A DNA stretch of 64,000 nt, from positions 25,383,554 through 25,447,553 of the forward strand of contig CM020619.1 of assembly GCA_009829735.1 (NCBI GenBank), given 5' to 3'. Both the position numbers and the translations under genes were made by a program. Positions within the stretch are counted from its first letter, which is position 1; every line of letters begins with the position of its first letter. Below the pieces are notes generated by a model. It was not told the DNA's origin. It saw only the letters and a list, made by a program, of their open reading frames with translations, and did not search any database. Origin of the DNA: Pyropia yezoensis. Its lineage: Eukaryota > Rhodophyta > Bangiophyceae > Bangiales > Bangiaceae. Of this stretch, positions 33,408 to 42,740 are shown one piece after another.

Positions 33408-33828
33408 GACGTCGGCGACGGTGGTGGAGGCCAAGTGCGCGGGACGAGCCTTGTGTGACCGCCCGAGCCGGAGCCGAGACACCAGCGAAGAGCCGCGCAT
33501 TTGCTTCACACTGACGCCTGCCACTATTCAGCGGATCTCATGTTGTCTTTTCTGTTAACCGTGCTGTGGACGAACGACGGCCACCAGTCGAGTAATATAA
33601 TACAACTACATTTCCACGAGGCGTAAGTGAGGGCTCGAGATCTGGTACAGTACGATCACCCCGCGTTGCCGCTGCCTCAGTGCATCTCTGCGGCCGGACG
33701 TCTTCGCCGCCACCACCCGCCGACAAAACAGCCAGCCGCGGAGCTCCCACATCCCGTTCAACGCTTGCCGTCCGTCCCTTATCACCACCTGTGACGTCCA
33801 CCTCCCCCTGCAGCTTCCTCCCCCCGCC

Positions 33829-34941
33829 ATGGCCACTGTTCGTGCTGCCGCGCGCACGGCGCGGGCGGCGTTTGCTCCCCCTGCCGCCGCCGCCGCCCGC
33901 AGCTGGCGACCTGCCGCCGCCACCGGCGGCGCCCGCGGGGTCCGCGCGTGTGGCGCACCCCCCCCTGCCGCCGCGTCCACCGCCGGTGTGGCGGCGGGCG
34001 CGACGGCTGGCTCCGCGGCCACGCCCCCCCCCCTGACCACCACGAACGTCACCGCGACGGGGGCGTCCCTGTCGTGGGCATCCCCCGCGCGCGCCGCGGG
34101 GGCGGCGGCGGGTGCGGCGGCGGCGGTGGCCAAGGTCACCTACGCCCCCGCGGGGGGGGCTGCAGGACCCGCGGGCGTTTCTTCGCTCCGCACCGCGACG
34201 GGGGGGTGCGTTCGCCTGCGGGGGCTGGCGCCCGCCACCACCTACGCGGTGCGCGTGGTGGGCCTTGGGGGGGAGCCCCTCGGGGCGGGCCGCTTTGTCA
34301 CCGCCGCCGCCGCCGACGCGCCCGCAGGGGCGGGCGCGCCGCCGCCCGCCGGCGGCGACGGGGTGCCGGCAGCGGCGGCTGAGGCAGCGGCGGCGGCGAC
34401 GGCGGCGGCCCCCCCGGCGCCCCTCACCGAGCTGTCCCGCCTCGAGTTCCGCGTCGGCGTCATCCGGTCCGTGGCGGTCCATCCCGACGCAGACGGGCTG
34501 TACGTGGAGGAAGTGGACGTTGGTGAGGCCGCCCCCCGCACCATTGTCAGCGGCCTGGTGGCGTACCAGCCCGCCGAGGCGCTCGACGGCCGCCGGGTGG
34601 TGGTGGTGGCCAACCTCAAGCCTCGCGTCATGCGGGGTATCGCTTCGGCGGGGATGCTGCTGTGCGCATCAGACGGGGACAAGGGGGTGGTGGAGCCGCT
34701 GTCGCCGCCCGACGGCGCCGCCGTTGGCGACCTGGTCACCTTTAACGGCCACGCGTCGGCACCCGTGGCGCCCGGCAACCGGGCGTCCAAGGCGTTTGAC
34801 CGGGTGGTGGGGGGACTCCGCACGAACGACGAGGGGGTGGCCGTGTACGAGGCGCCGGGGGGGGACGCCCCGCCCGTTCCGTTTGCCGTAGGGGGGGGGG
34901 TTGTTGTCAGCCCGTCCAAGCTCATTGGTACCGTGTCGTGA
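33829..34941 (+). CDS. FN3 domain fused to an EMAPII/Arc1p-type tRNA-binding domain, probably plastid
   Basis: The ATG at 33829 gives 370 residues. The first about 45 are a basic, Ala/Ser-rich, acid-free leader (MATVRAAARTARAAFAPP), consistent with plastid or mitochondrial import. Residues about 62-160 look like a fibronectin type III fold: TTTNVTATGASLSWASP, then the closing pattern VRLRGLAPATTYAVRVVGLG and GRFVTAAA. After an Ala-rich linker, residues about 202-320 form the OB-fold tRNA-binding domain, with LEFRVGVIRSVAVHPDADGL, VEEVDVGEAAPRTIVSGL, VVVVANLKPRVMRGIASAGM and LLCASDGDKG. Such domains (Arc1p, AIMP1, bacterial Trbp111, plant methionyl-tRNA synthetase) grip tRNA elbows and help synthetases. 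No catalytic synthetase part is present. The FN3 pairing is unusual. Confidence 0.75.
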   Translation: MATVRAAARTARAAFAPPAAAAARSWRPAAATGGARGVRACGAPPPAAASTAGVAAGATAGSAATPPPLTTTNVTATGASLSWASPARAAGAAAGAAAAVAKVTYAPAGGAAGPAGVSSLRTATGGCVRLRGLAPATTYAVRVVGLGGEPLGAGRFVTAAAADAPAGAGAPPPAGGDGVPAAAAEAAAAATAAAPPAPLTELSRLEFRVGVIRSVAVHPDADGLYVEEVDVGEAAPRTIVSGLVAYQPAEALDGRRVVVVANLKPRVMRGIASAGMLLCASDGDKGVVEPLSPPDGAAVGDLVTFNGHASAPVAPGNRASKAFDRVVGGLRTNDEGVAVYEAPGGDAPPVPFAVGGGVVVSPSKLIGTVS

Positions 34942-35426
34942 GGGGTTGGCCGTTTTTGGAGTGCTGGTGGGGTGGGGGGGAAGGGGGTGCAGGAGGGGGC
35001 GCGCCGGCGGCAACGGGACACGCGTGGGAGGGGAGTCCAGGCGGCGTCCGGTGGTAGCACACGCTCGCGCCGCCCCTGTCGCCAGCTGGCGGAGCCCGCC
35101 TGGCCACCCACCCCCCCACGGCGGGACGCCGGCGGTGGCGGGCGGGGGGTGCGGCGCGTGACCGCGGCGCATCTATTCTGTTGTTTTTTCTCTCCCTTTC
35201 TTGGCGCCACTGCGCGGCCAGCGGTGGCGGCCGCCGCGGCCCGCCCGACCCGGTTACAAGCCGATGCGGCTCGCCGATGTGGGTACTCCCCAGGAGGAGC
35301 CGCGGGCGATGGGACCGACGCGGCGGGGTAGAGGCGGGGCAGGACACCCCAGCGCCGCGCGGCAGACAGGACGGACCACGAGGAGGGGCCGCGGCGAGGT
35401 GCGGGGGAGACGATGAGAGTGCCCAT
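34942..35426. other. Convergent intergenic region
   Basis: About 485 bp between the 3' ends of the tRNA-binding gene (+) and the helicase-like gene (-). GC-rich, with G runs and one AT-richer patch near 35,180. No gene recognised. Confidence 0.4.
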
Positions 35427-37970
35427 TCATGCACACCCCCTGCCCGGCGCGGCGGTCACCCCCCCCTCCCCAAGCGCCGGCGACACGTCGGCCCACGCGA
35501 CGGGGGTGACGCCCGAGAGGACGAGCACCCCCCCCCCCCCAGCAGGGGCGGCGCCCACCTCGGCGGCCACCAGGACGGGCGGAAAGCGGCCGGCGAGGAC
35601 GCTCCCGCGGCCAACCACCGCGCGGCGGCCGGCCCAGCGGCCGCCCCGCGCCATCGTGTAGCCCCCGTCGGCGGCCACCACCGCGGTGGCGACCGGCCCA
35701 AACGCCGCCGCCGCCGCCGCCACCACCGCCGCAGCGCCGCCGCCGCCGCCGTAGCGGCCGCCGGCAGGCCGTCGCTCCCCCTCCCCGTCCCTAGCCGCCG
35801 CCGCCACCGCCGCCCGCAGCGACAGCGCGCGCCGCGCGGCCGACAGCGGCACGCCCGTCGCGGCAGCCCAGCGGCCCAGCGGGGACGGGGCGGCGGTGGC
35901 GGCGCCCCCCCCCTGTCCCCCCCGGCCGCCGCGTGTCGGCGTCCCAGCCGCGGCGGCGGCGGCGCGCAACACATTGGTGGCCGACACGAGGTCGCCCTCG
36001 GCGACGCGGAAGCCGCCGCGGGCGGGCAGCGGCAGGCGGGCAGCCCAGGCGGCCGCCGCGTCGGCCGCGGCGGGCCCGCCCGCCGCGGCAAACGCCGCCA
36101 GGTGCGGGGGGAGCACCCCCGCCAGGCGCGCAAACGTCGACGCGCCGCCACCCGCGGCGGGCGTCAGCGCAAACGTGGCGGGGGACACGGGGGGGTGACC
36201 GCCCTCCGCGGCCGCAGGGGCGGGGGACCAGGTCAGGGCGCCGACGCGTGCGAGCCCGTCGACCGCCGCCGCCACGTCGGCCGCCGCCGGGGGGGCGGGG
36301 AGGGGAAACGCCCCCCACCCCCCGCCCGCCGCCGCGTCGGGCCCGCCCAGCCAGCCACCCCCCAGCGCCGCCACCGCCACCACCACCGCCGCCGTGGCGG
36401 GCGCCCACACCGCCGCGGGCGGCACCGCCGTGCCCACCGTGCCGTCGCCGCCGACGCCACTGTCGTTACCGTCGGCGGGGGCAGCGCCACCGCAGTCGCC
36501 GCCGCCGCTGCCGCCGCCGCCGCCACCGAGGCCGCCAACGGCGCGGCGCGGGTAGAGGCGGTACACCCGTGGAGCGAGCGCCGCCCGCCGAGCAGCGGCG
36601 GCGGCGCCCGTCGGAATGCCGCCGGGCGTGGCAGAGGTGGCCCCGCCGGGGGCGCCCGCGTACCCACTGTCAATGACGGCGGCGACCGGGTGCACCGGCG
36701 CCGCCGTCGCGGCCGCCTCCTCCCCAGTCGTGACGAGCACCCACGTCGAACGCCGCGGTACGGCGGCGCCGCCGCCATCCGGGCAGACAAGCGCCGCGGG
36801 AAGACCCCACGGGTCACCGCCACGGCCGACGCCGCCGCCGCCGCCCCCCAACGGGGGCGGCCGCAGCGCAGCGGGGAGCCCACCCCGGGCATCCCCGTGG
36901 AGCGCCAGCACGCCCGCCAGGCCGCCGCCCAACCCGCCCGTGGCGTGGAGGCGGCTCAGCGCGTCGGCAACAGCGTCCACGTCGGCGGGGGTGGCAACGA
37001 TGACCAGCAGGTTGCCCGGCAGCACCGCACCGCCGCCGCCGCCAGCCGCAACGGCCGCGGCGGTGGCGACCGCGGCGGCCGCCACGTCTGCTACGGGCGC
37101 GCGGGTGTGGCACACTCCCGCGTCGGCGGCCGCGGCGGGCGGCGGCGTCGCCGCCACCGCCACCGCCGCCGCCACACCGTCGCCGCCACAGCAGCCGCCG
37201 CCGCCACACGGCAGCGGCGGCGGCGGTCGGCGGCCCGGCAGCCCGTCGGGGCCGCCGCCACCGCCCCGAGCAGCGAGTGCAAGAAGGGCGACCACGTCCG
37301 CGCCGTCGGCGGTGCCACCCGGCCGCTCCCCTCCCCCACGCCCCCCCCCGCCAACACCACCGCCCCCCCCTGACAGGACCACCACCCGCAACTCTGGGCG
37401 GCGGCGCAGCAGCCGGGCCGCGACGCCGGCGAGGACGTCCCGCTCCACCCCCCCGGCGGCGGCGTCGGCCAGCACCAGCACCCCCACCGACGGCAGCAGC
37501 GGCGACGCCGCCGCCGCCGCCAGCACCGCCGCCGCCGACGCGTGCGCGACGCGGGGGTGGGGGGGCAGCGCCGCCGCGGCGGCCGCCGCGGCCAGCCGGC
37601 TGTGGTGGGCCACGAGGATGTTGGGGGGTGCCGCCGCCGCCGCCGCGGCGGCGGCGCCGTTGGCGGTGCCAGCGCCGTCAACGCTGCCAGCGGCAGCGGC
37701 GGGGGCGGCGGGAGGGGGGACGCGCCAGCGGGTGCCTGTGAGACCGGCCAGCGCAGCAGCGAGGGCGCTGGCGGCGGTGCCCAGGGGGGGGTAGGCGGGC
37801 GACGGTGCCGGCGCGGGGGGCACGAGCAGGTGCACCAGCCGGTGGGTGGCGGCGGCGCGGGGGAGCCACGCGGACACGTCGAGGGGGGGGAGGAAGTGAG
37901 GTGGGGGAGGAGGGGGAGGGGGAGGGGGAGGGGAGGGACCACTCCCCGCACCATTAGCGCCCACCAACAT
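35427..37970 (-). CDS. Degenerate DEAH/RHA-helicase-like protein lacking catalytic motifs
   Basis: The ATG at 37970 gives 847 residues. The frame stays open to 38150 without an ATG, so a 5' exon is possible. The layout follows the DEAH helicase fold, but key residues are gone. VGVLVLADAAAGGVERDVLAGV-x-RRRPELRVVVLSG occupies the DEAH-to-SAT region without DEAH or SAT. GNLLVIVATPADVDAVADALSRL matches the start of the second RecA domain. STWVLVTTGEEAAATAAPVHPV lies where ATNIAETSLTI belongs, followed by AVIDSGYA and PRVYRLYPRRAV. Near the end, GDLVSATNVLRA, SAARRALSLRAAV and GRGSVLAGRFPPVLVAAEV follow the C-terminal OB-fold pattern, then VLVLSGVTPVAWADV. It is probably a pseudo-helicase, perhaps a structural partner. 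Its extreme Gly/Ala content makes the call uncertain. Confidence 0.5.
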   Translation of the reverse strand: MLVGANGAGSGPSPPPPPPPPPPPHFLPPLDVSAWLPRAAATHRLVHLLVPPAPAPSPAYPPLGTAASALAAALAGLTGTRWRVPPPAAPAAAAGSVDGAGTANGAAAAAAAAAPPNILVAHHSRLAAAAAAAALPPHPRVAHASAAAVLAAAAASPLLPSVGVLVLADAAAGGVERDVLAGVAARLLRRRPELRVVVLSGGGGGVGGGGRGGGERPGGTADGADVVALLALAARGGGGGPDGLPGRRPPPPLPCGGGGCCGGDGVAAAVAVAATPPPAAAADAGVCHTRAPVADVAAAAVATAAAVAAGGGGGAVLPGNLLVIVATPADVDAVADALSRLHATGGLGGGLAGVLALHGDARGGLPAALRPPPLGGGGGGVGRGGDPWGLPAALVCPDGGGAAVPRRSTWVLVTTGEEAAATAAPVHPVAAVIDSGYAGAPGGATSATPGGIPTGAAAAARRAALAPRVYRLYPRRAVGGLGGGGGGSGGGDCGGAAPADGNDSGVGGDGTVGTAVPPAAVWAPATAAVVVAVAALGGGWLGGPDAAAGGGWGAFPLPAPPAAADVAAAVDGLARVGALTWSPAPAAAEGGHPPVSPATFALTPAAGGGASTFARLAGVLPPHLAAFAAAGGPAAADAAAAWAARLPLPARGGFRVAEGDLVSATNVLRAAAAAAGTPTRGGRGGQGGGAATAAPSPLGRWAAATGVPLSAARRALSLRAAVAAAARDGEGERRPAGGRYGGGGGAAAVVAAAAAAFGPVATAVVAADGGYTMARGGRWAGRRAVVGRGSVLAGRFPPVLVAAEVGAAPAGGGGVLVLSGVTPVAWADVSPALGEGGVTAAPGRGCA

Positions 37971-38431
37971 GAGAGGCAGACGGGAGGGGGAGGGGGGGTG
38001 GACGGCCGACCAGGCGGCGGGCTCGTCGATGTGGGCGACTGCAGGTCCGAGGCAGAAGCAAGACTCCCAAGGCACCAATGCAGAAGCCGCTACGGAGGCG
38101 AACTGAACTCTGTTGGGCTCATCGTCGTGGAGGAGTTTTGTTAAGTACACACCTGTGAAAAGTGAGAAACGTCAAGGATTGGCTTTTTTTTAATCCCTGG
38201 GTGCAGAGCTGGAACCCATGCCCGCGGGCCGCCCACCGCGGTCGTGTCGACCCCGACGACGCCGACGGCGTCCAACCCATCCGCGCTCCTCTGCGCCCCC
38301 GCGGCCTGGTGGCTGCCTTCGCCCCCCGCCCGTCCCCCTCTCCACACCCCCCCGCCTGCCGCGGGGCCCTGCCTTTTTTTTTCTTCCTCTGTATCATCCA
38401 TCCCACCCCTCACCTCCGTTGCGGTGGTGCC
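37971..38431. promoter_or_regulatory. Divergent upstream region
   Basis: About 460 bp between the start of the helicase-like gene (-) and the Oxa1-type gene (+). It should hold both promoters. The AT-richest part is about 38,100-38,200. No specific element recognised. Confidence 0.4.
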
Positions 38432-40096
38432 ATGGCGGGCGCCCCCGCCCGTGGTGGCCTGTTGCGCCTCGCCGCCACCGCCACCGCCGCCGCCACCCCG
38501 CGGGCGGCGCCTGGCGTGAGCCACGCCGCCACCGCTGCTGCGGCGGCCCAACACGGCCTGGCGGCGGCGGCTGGCCTGCGTGGCGCCACTGGCAGTGGCT
38601 GTGGCGGTGGCGGTGGCGGCGGCGGCAGGGGCGGCAGCGGCGGGCCCTCTGGGTGGCGGCGGCGAGCCAGTGGCAGCACGCGGCGCGTGGGGGGGTGGGT
38701 GGCGGCTGGCGGCAGTGTGTCTGGCACCCCCGCCGGCGCCGCGGGGCGGCTGACCGCGTCGTGGGGACCCCCTCTGGGCGGCCGCCGTGGCCTGGCCTCC
38801 TCCCTCCCTGCCGCCGCGTCGGCGTCACCGGCTGCGGCGGCCGCGGCAGCGGCGTCGGCAGCGGCGGGGGGCGGGGGGGAGGGGGTGCTCGGCCGCGCCG
38901 TGACGACCGGGCCCGCGGCGGGCATGGGCGGCGTGGCGGACCCGCCGCCGCCGCCGCCGCCGCCCGCGCCGGCCAGCGATGGCGGCTTTGGCGACCCGGC
39001 GGGTGCGCACCCGCAGGTCGACGGGGCTGTCTGGCCGACAGCGACGATCGCCGACGCTGACGCCGCCGCCGCTGCAGCCTCCCCACCCCACGCCGGCGCC
39101 ACCCTCCCCGCGGGCGTGGACATGGCGACGCCCGCTGCCACCGCGGCCGACGCGGCCGACGCAGCGGATGCGGTGGCGGCGGCCGCACCCGGCGTCGTCG
39201 ACTACCTGCTGCTGCCCATCAAGGCGACGCTGGAGACCGCCCACACCATGACCGGCCTCCCGTGGTGGGCCACCATTGCGCTCACCACCTTGGCCGTCCG
39301 GACGCTGCTGCTCCCCGTCAGCCTGCGGGTCAACCGGCGGGCGCACCGGGCGCGGCTGCTGCAGCCGCGCATCAAAGAGCTCCAGGCGGCGGTGATGCAG
39401 GCGGCCGAGAGTGGCGACCGCACCGCCCAGGCGGCGCGGCAGGCCGCCATGATGGCGTTTATGAACAAGCACGGGGTGTCGCCGGTGGGGACGCTCAAGG
39501 ATATGGCGGTGCAGATGCCCATCTTTTTGGGCTTTTTCGCCACCATCAACCGGCTCGTTGCGGCCAACGCGCCGGGGTTGTCCACCGAGGGCGCCCTGTG
39601 GTTTGTGGACCTGACCGTCCGCGACGCGTTCTACGGCCTCCCCCTTCTCACGGGCCTGACGACGGCGGTGATGGTGGGCGCCGGCGGGGACGGCGCCAAC
39701 GCCATGGCCCCCGCCGCGCGCAAGGGCATGATGGCCATTGGGCTCCTCATCGTCCCGCTGAGCGCCTACTTTCCCGCCGCCCTCTTTTGCTACTGGCTGC
39801 CGTCCAACCTGGTGTCCCTCGCCATGGCCATGGCACTTAAGCGGCCGGCCGTACGGTCGGCGGCGGGCTTTGACCTGCCCCCAGGGGCCACCGCCGACGG
39901 CCGCGCAGGGGGGGGCGCCACCGTGCTCGTGTCCCCGGCAGAGGCGGCAGCGACCTACCTCCGCCGTAACGGGGGCGGGGAAGCTGCACTGACGCCTGGA
40001 CGGCCCGTGGTGCTGCTTAAGGCGCCGCCCGTGGCGGGAAGGAGACGCCCATCGCCCGGGGGCGGGGGGGACGCCGCCCCTGCGCGCCGCCCATGA
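38432..40096 (+). CDS. Oxa1/YidC/Alb3 membrane protein insertase
   Basis: Family members insert proteins into the mitochondrial inner membrane (Oxa1) or thylakoids (Alb3). The ATG at 38432 has a good context and starts a basic, acid-free leader (MAGAPARGGLLRLAATATA). About 200 residues of low complexity follow. The insertase core covers about residues 255-475 of 554. It contains VDYLLLPIKATLE, the first membrane segment with WWATIALTTLAVRTLLLPVSL, a coiled stretch RARLLQPRIKELQAAVMQAA, then MNKHGVSPVGTLKDMAVQMP with IFLGFFATINRL, and the late segments IGLLIVPLSAYFPAALFCYW and LPSNLVSLAMA. The short C-terminal tail is basic and Pro-rich. The spacing of GVSPVGTLKDMAVQMPIFLGFF fits Oxa1 well, so a mitochondrial location is preferred. 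Alb3 is the alternative. Confidence 0.88.
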   Translation: MAGAPARGGLLRLAATATAAATPRAAPGVSHAATAAAAAQHGLAAAAGLRGATGSGCGGGGGGGGRGGSGGPSGWRRRASGSTRRVGGWVAAGGSVSGTPAGAAGRLTASWGPPLGGRRGLASSLPAAASASPAAAAAAAASAAAGGGGEGVLGRAVTTGPAAGMGGVADPPPPPPPPAPASDGGFGDPAGAHPQVDGAVWPTATIADADAAAAAASPPHAGATLPAGVDMATPAATAADAADAADAVAAAAPGVVDYLLLPIKATLETAHTMTGLPWWATIALTTLAVRTLLLPVSLRVNRRAHRARLLQPRIKELQAAVMQAAESGDRTAQAARQAAMMAFMNKHGVSPVGTLKDMAVQMPIFLGFFATINRLVAANAPGLSTEGALWFVDLTVRDAFYGLPLLTGLTTAVMVGAGGDGANAMAPAARKGMMAIGLLIVPLSAYFPAALFCYWLPSNLVSLAMAMALKRPAVRSAAGFDLPPGATADGRAGGGATVLVSPAEAAATYLRRNGGGEAALTPGRPVVLLKAPPVAGRRRPSPGGGGDAAPARRP

Positions 40097-40793
40097 GCGT
40101 GAGCCGAAGGAGGGGTGAGGGGGGGGTGCATGTCGATTGGCGGGGGACCTGCCGGCCGGCCATTGCGTGGCTATGGTGACCTTAGCGGCCGCCGTGTGCC
40201 GGTGGGGGTACTTTCCCGTTGGGCGGACAACGCCCTATCCATTAGGGTTTTTTTTTCTCTGGGCTACTCCCGTGCGTGGGCCAATGTTCCCCTGGCTTGC
40301 GTGCGTTTGTTATCGTCGAAGCCGCATCCCTGGGTGCGCGTTTGGGCCACGCCCCCATGCCGTTAAAAACAGCCGCACGCACGGCGGGAAATTCCCTACC
40401 TTGTGTCCTTGTCATCTCAGGCACAGGGGGTCAACGCGCGCTCATGCGGGTCACAGTTTTTTTCTTTCGTTCACGCGGCCGTCCCATGTCCATGCACGCG
40501 TGGGCGTCCAGTACGCGCGGCAGCGGTCTCGGCCAAGAGCACACACACTGGGCCAGGAGCCCACGGCCAAGAGACCACGGCCAGGAGCCCACGGCCAAGA
40601 GACCACGGCCAGGAGCCCAGGGCCAAAAGCCCAGGGCCAAAAGCCCAGGGCCCAGTGCTGCGCCACAGGCCATCACACCTAGCCCACATCCAGACTTTCC
40701 CCCAAGCCCCCCCCCCCACGCCCCCACCGCCTTACCATATTCATCCCAACTCTCACGCCCCAGCGTGCGTCCCGCCAAGAAACGTTGCCCCCC
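40097..40793. other. Convergent intergenic region with minisatellite
   Basis: About 700 bp between the 3' ends of the insertase gene (+) and the rubredoxin gene (-). It has mixed composition and contains the 14-bp minisatellite at 40551-40648. No gene recognised. Confidence 0.5.
40551..40648. repeat. 14-bp minisatellite, seven units
   Basis: Units GGCCAGGAGCCCAC and GGCCAAGAGACCAC alternate twice (a 28-bp higher-order unit). Three related units follow: GGCCAGGAGCCCAG, then GGCCAAAAGCCCAG twice. The higher-order pattern shows stepwise expansion. Confidence 0.9.
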
Positions 40794-42083
40794 TCAAGCG
40801 TTAATGTCCGTGAACTGATCCTTGCCAGCCCCACACATCGGGCACTTGAAGGAGTCGGGGAAAAAGCGGAACTCGCGGCCCTTCGCAGGATAGAGGGTGT
40901 ACCCGCAGCCCCCGCACTCGTACACGTGGGCGTCCTTGTCCACCACCGCCGACGCCTTCTCTTCCTCGGCCGCGGCAGCGACGACGGTAGCCTCGGCCTC
41001 GGCAGCAGCAACCACCGCGTTGGCCGCCTCGTTGGCCTCGGCTGCGGCCGCCGCCTCCTCAGCCGCGGCCGTGGTCGCAGCCGCACGCCGGGCCAGCGTC
41101 TCGTCGTAGAGCGCCTGCGCCTCCGCCGGGGACATGCGGAGGAGGGCGGCCGCCTCGCCCGGCACGCCTTCCCCCCGGTCGGCGGCAGCAGCCACCTCAG
41201 ACGCAAGAATGCGGGCGGCCATGTCACGCTGGAGGGTCTCCACCACCTCCTCGCTGTACGGCAGCATTGTCCGCAGGCGGAGGCTCCCCGCCGAGCCCCC
41301 GTCAGCCAGCACCCGCTCCGAAACAAAGATGAGTTTGCCGAGCAGCGACGGCTGGTTGGCAAACTTGTCCTTCCCCAGCGCGTTCACCTCGGCTGCCGCC
41401 GTCACGTCCTTGATGCCGAGCAGCCGCTGGAGCGCAGTGACGCGGCGGATCAACGCCACCCCCGCAGGGACGTCCGTGATGAGAGAGGCCAGGCCCGAGC
41501 GGTACAGCCCTTTCCGGTCCACGCCCGGCCCGACCTTGCGCTTGTAATCAGCCACAATGTCCGTCGCGCCCCGGTCTGAAGACCCATACGCGGAAAGGGT
41601 GGCGCCAAAGTCGCCCACCAGCTGCGCGTGACGCGCGCGCACCTTCTTCTGCGTAACCCACCCGCCAAAGCCAACCACCGCGGCGGCGGCCACGTACGGA
41701 AGAACGGCCCAAATGCCCTCCCGCCGGGGGGCCATCACGTCAGCCGAGCGGGCCGACGCGGGAGCCTCCGTGTGCACGTGCTGTTGGTATGAGTGCGCCT
41801 CACGGGGGCGCTGACGGGGTGCAATCGCGGGAGCTACCACGAGCATCACCTGCGCATCGCCGCCGTCGACGGCAGCGGAGAGGGCGGCAGCGGCAGCTGG
41901 CGACGCAGCGGGAGAGGTGGTGGTGGAAGTAGCATTCAGGGAGGCAGCCGCGGCGTTTGAGTCAGCGCCATGGCGCATGTGCACCGCAGGCGCCACCGTT
42001 GGCCTGGCCGACACCGCCCGTGTCGGCGCCCGTAGGGGAGTGGCGCCCCCGACGAAGGGGCACGCCGCAAAGGCGAGATCCAT
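40794..42083 (-). CDS. Plastid-type protein with C-terminal rubredoxin domain
   Basis: The ATG at 42083 gives 429 residues. The leader (MDLAFAACPFVGGATPLRAP, then SARPTVAPAVHM) suggests plastid import. One membrane segment, AVLPYVAAAAVVGFGGWV, lies at about residues 125-143. A helical central domain follows (LYRSGLASLITDVPAGVALI, LLGIKDVTAAAEVNALGKDK, LPYSEEVVETLQRDMAARI) that I do not recognise. After a long Ala/Glu coiled stretch the protein ends in a complete rubredoxin domain: YECGGCGYTLYP, then FFPDSFKCPMCGAGKDQF, whose four cysteines bind one iron for one-electron transfer. Membrane-anchored rubredoxins such as RubA act in photosystem assembly in cyanobacteria and plastids. A similar role is inference, since RubA lacks this central domain. 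Confidence 0.85.
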   Translation of the reverse strand: MDLAFAACPFVGGATPLRAPTRAVSARPTVAPAVHMRHGADSNAAAASLNATSTTTSPAASPAAAAALSAAVDGGDAQVMLVVAPAIAPRQRPREAHSYQQHVHTEAPASARSADVMAPRREGIWAVLPYVAAAAVVGFGGWVTQKKVRARHAQLVGDFGATLSAYGSSDRGATDIVADYKRKVGPGVDRKGLYRSGLASLITDVPAGVALIRRVTALQRLLGIKDVTAAAEVNALGKDKFANQPSLLGKLIFVSERVLADGGSAGSLRLRTMLPYSEEVVETLQRDMAARILASEVAAAADRGEGVPGEAAALLRMSPAEAQALYDETLARRAAATTAAAEEAAAAAEANEAANAVVAAAEAEATVVAAAAEEEKASAVVDKDAHVYECGGCGYTLYPAKGREFRFFPDSFKCPMCGAGKDQFTDINA

Positions 42084-42492
42084 AGCAGCAAAGAGGGAAA
42101 GCACGACAGGAATTGGGGATGAAAATGAGGGAGACAGCGACAGACACGGAAGACACCCGCGCAGGTCAGGCGGGGATAGACCGTAACGGGGTGAGTGGGG
42201 TGAGTGGGGCTGGACGTGGTCAGGCTGGGTGGCCGCCTGCTGGAGACGGGCGGGCACCGTCGACGCCGCCATCTGATCTCGTGCCAGTAAGTGGAATTGT
42301 GGACCGAGCAGGAGGCTACTTCATGAGAGTGAAACATTTTCTTGGCATTGACGGTCGTGTGCCGTCGAAGAGGCCACTGGATCTTCACCACACAAAATTG
42401 AGAATGCTTGACGACATGAACTATCGGTTAAACCCCTCCGGGAAACATCCGACTCATCCTGGGAAAGGTCCCCTGGAAAAGCCGGCGTCTAA
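42084..42492. other. Upstream region of the rubredoxin gene, up to the LINE
   Basis: About 400 bp of lower-GC sequence that should hold the rubredoxin promoter. It ends where similarity between the two LINE copies begins. No gene recognised. Confidence 0.45.
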
Positions 42493-42674
42493 CCTGCTAG
42501 TGAACGGCCAACAATTACCCATAATTGGCTCGTCGGCGAAAAAGGGGGCGGGTGACGCACCACGTGGTAGGTGAGGGTCACGGGCAAGATGTGCGCTGTC
42601 TGAGCGTCTTGCAGTGTCCACCAGACCGCGGGGCGCGTCTGTCGCCCCCGTCTCCGCCCGACGTACCCCGTCCT
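42493..42674 (+). repeat. LINE 5' end, shared with copy 2
   Basis: This segment, starting CCTGC and TGAACGGCC, aligns with 56554-56734 at roughly nine identical bases in ten over about 180 bp. Similarity stops just before the ORF1 start region. The two copies may belong to related subfamilies that share the 5' UTR, since downstream coding sequences differ. Confidence 0.85.
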
Positions 42675-42740
42675 GGTACTGGTGGGGTCGGTGGTGTTGG
42701 GGCTTCCCCCTGTCCAATTTTTGTGGCGGGGGGGGGCGCC

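Noticed and set aside
33408-33524. Longer N-terminus for the Gemin6-like protein
   Set aside because: The first in-frame start at 33524 is not ATG. The ATG at 33500 is possible, but the one at 33407 has a better context and directly precedes the Sm domain.
35181-37373. A 730-codon open frame on the plus strand opposite the helicase-like gene
   Set aside because: It consists of Arg/Gly/Pro/Ala filler with no motif. GC-rich DNA rarely has stops, and the opposite strand shows an ordered fold pattern.
37971-38150. Walker-A-like GANGAGSG at the start of the helicase-like protein as a true motif I, with upstream exon
   Set aside because: The lysine is missing, the segment runs straight into a poly-proline stretch, and the upstream open part has no ATG. 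It could be chance.
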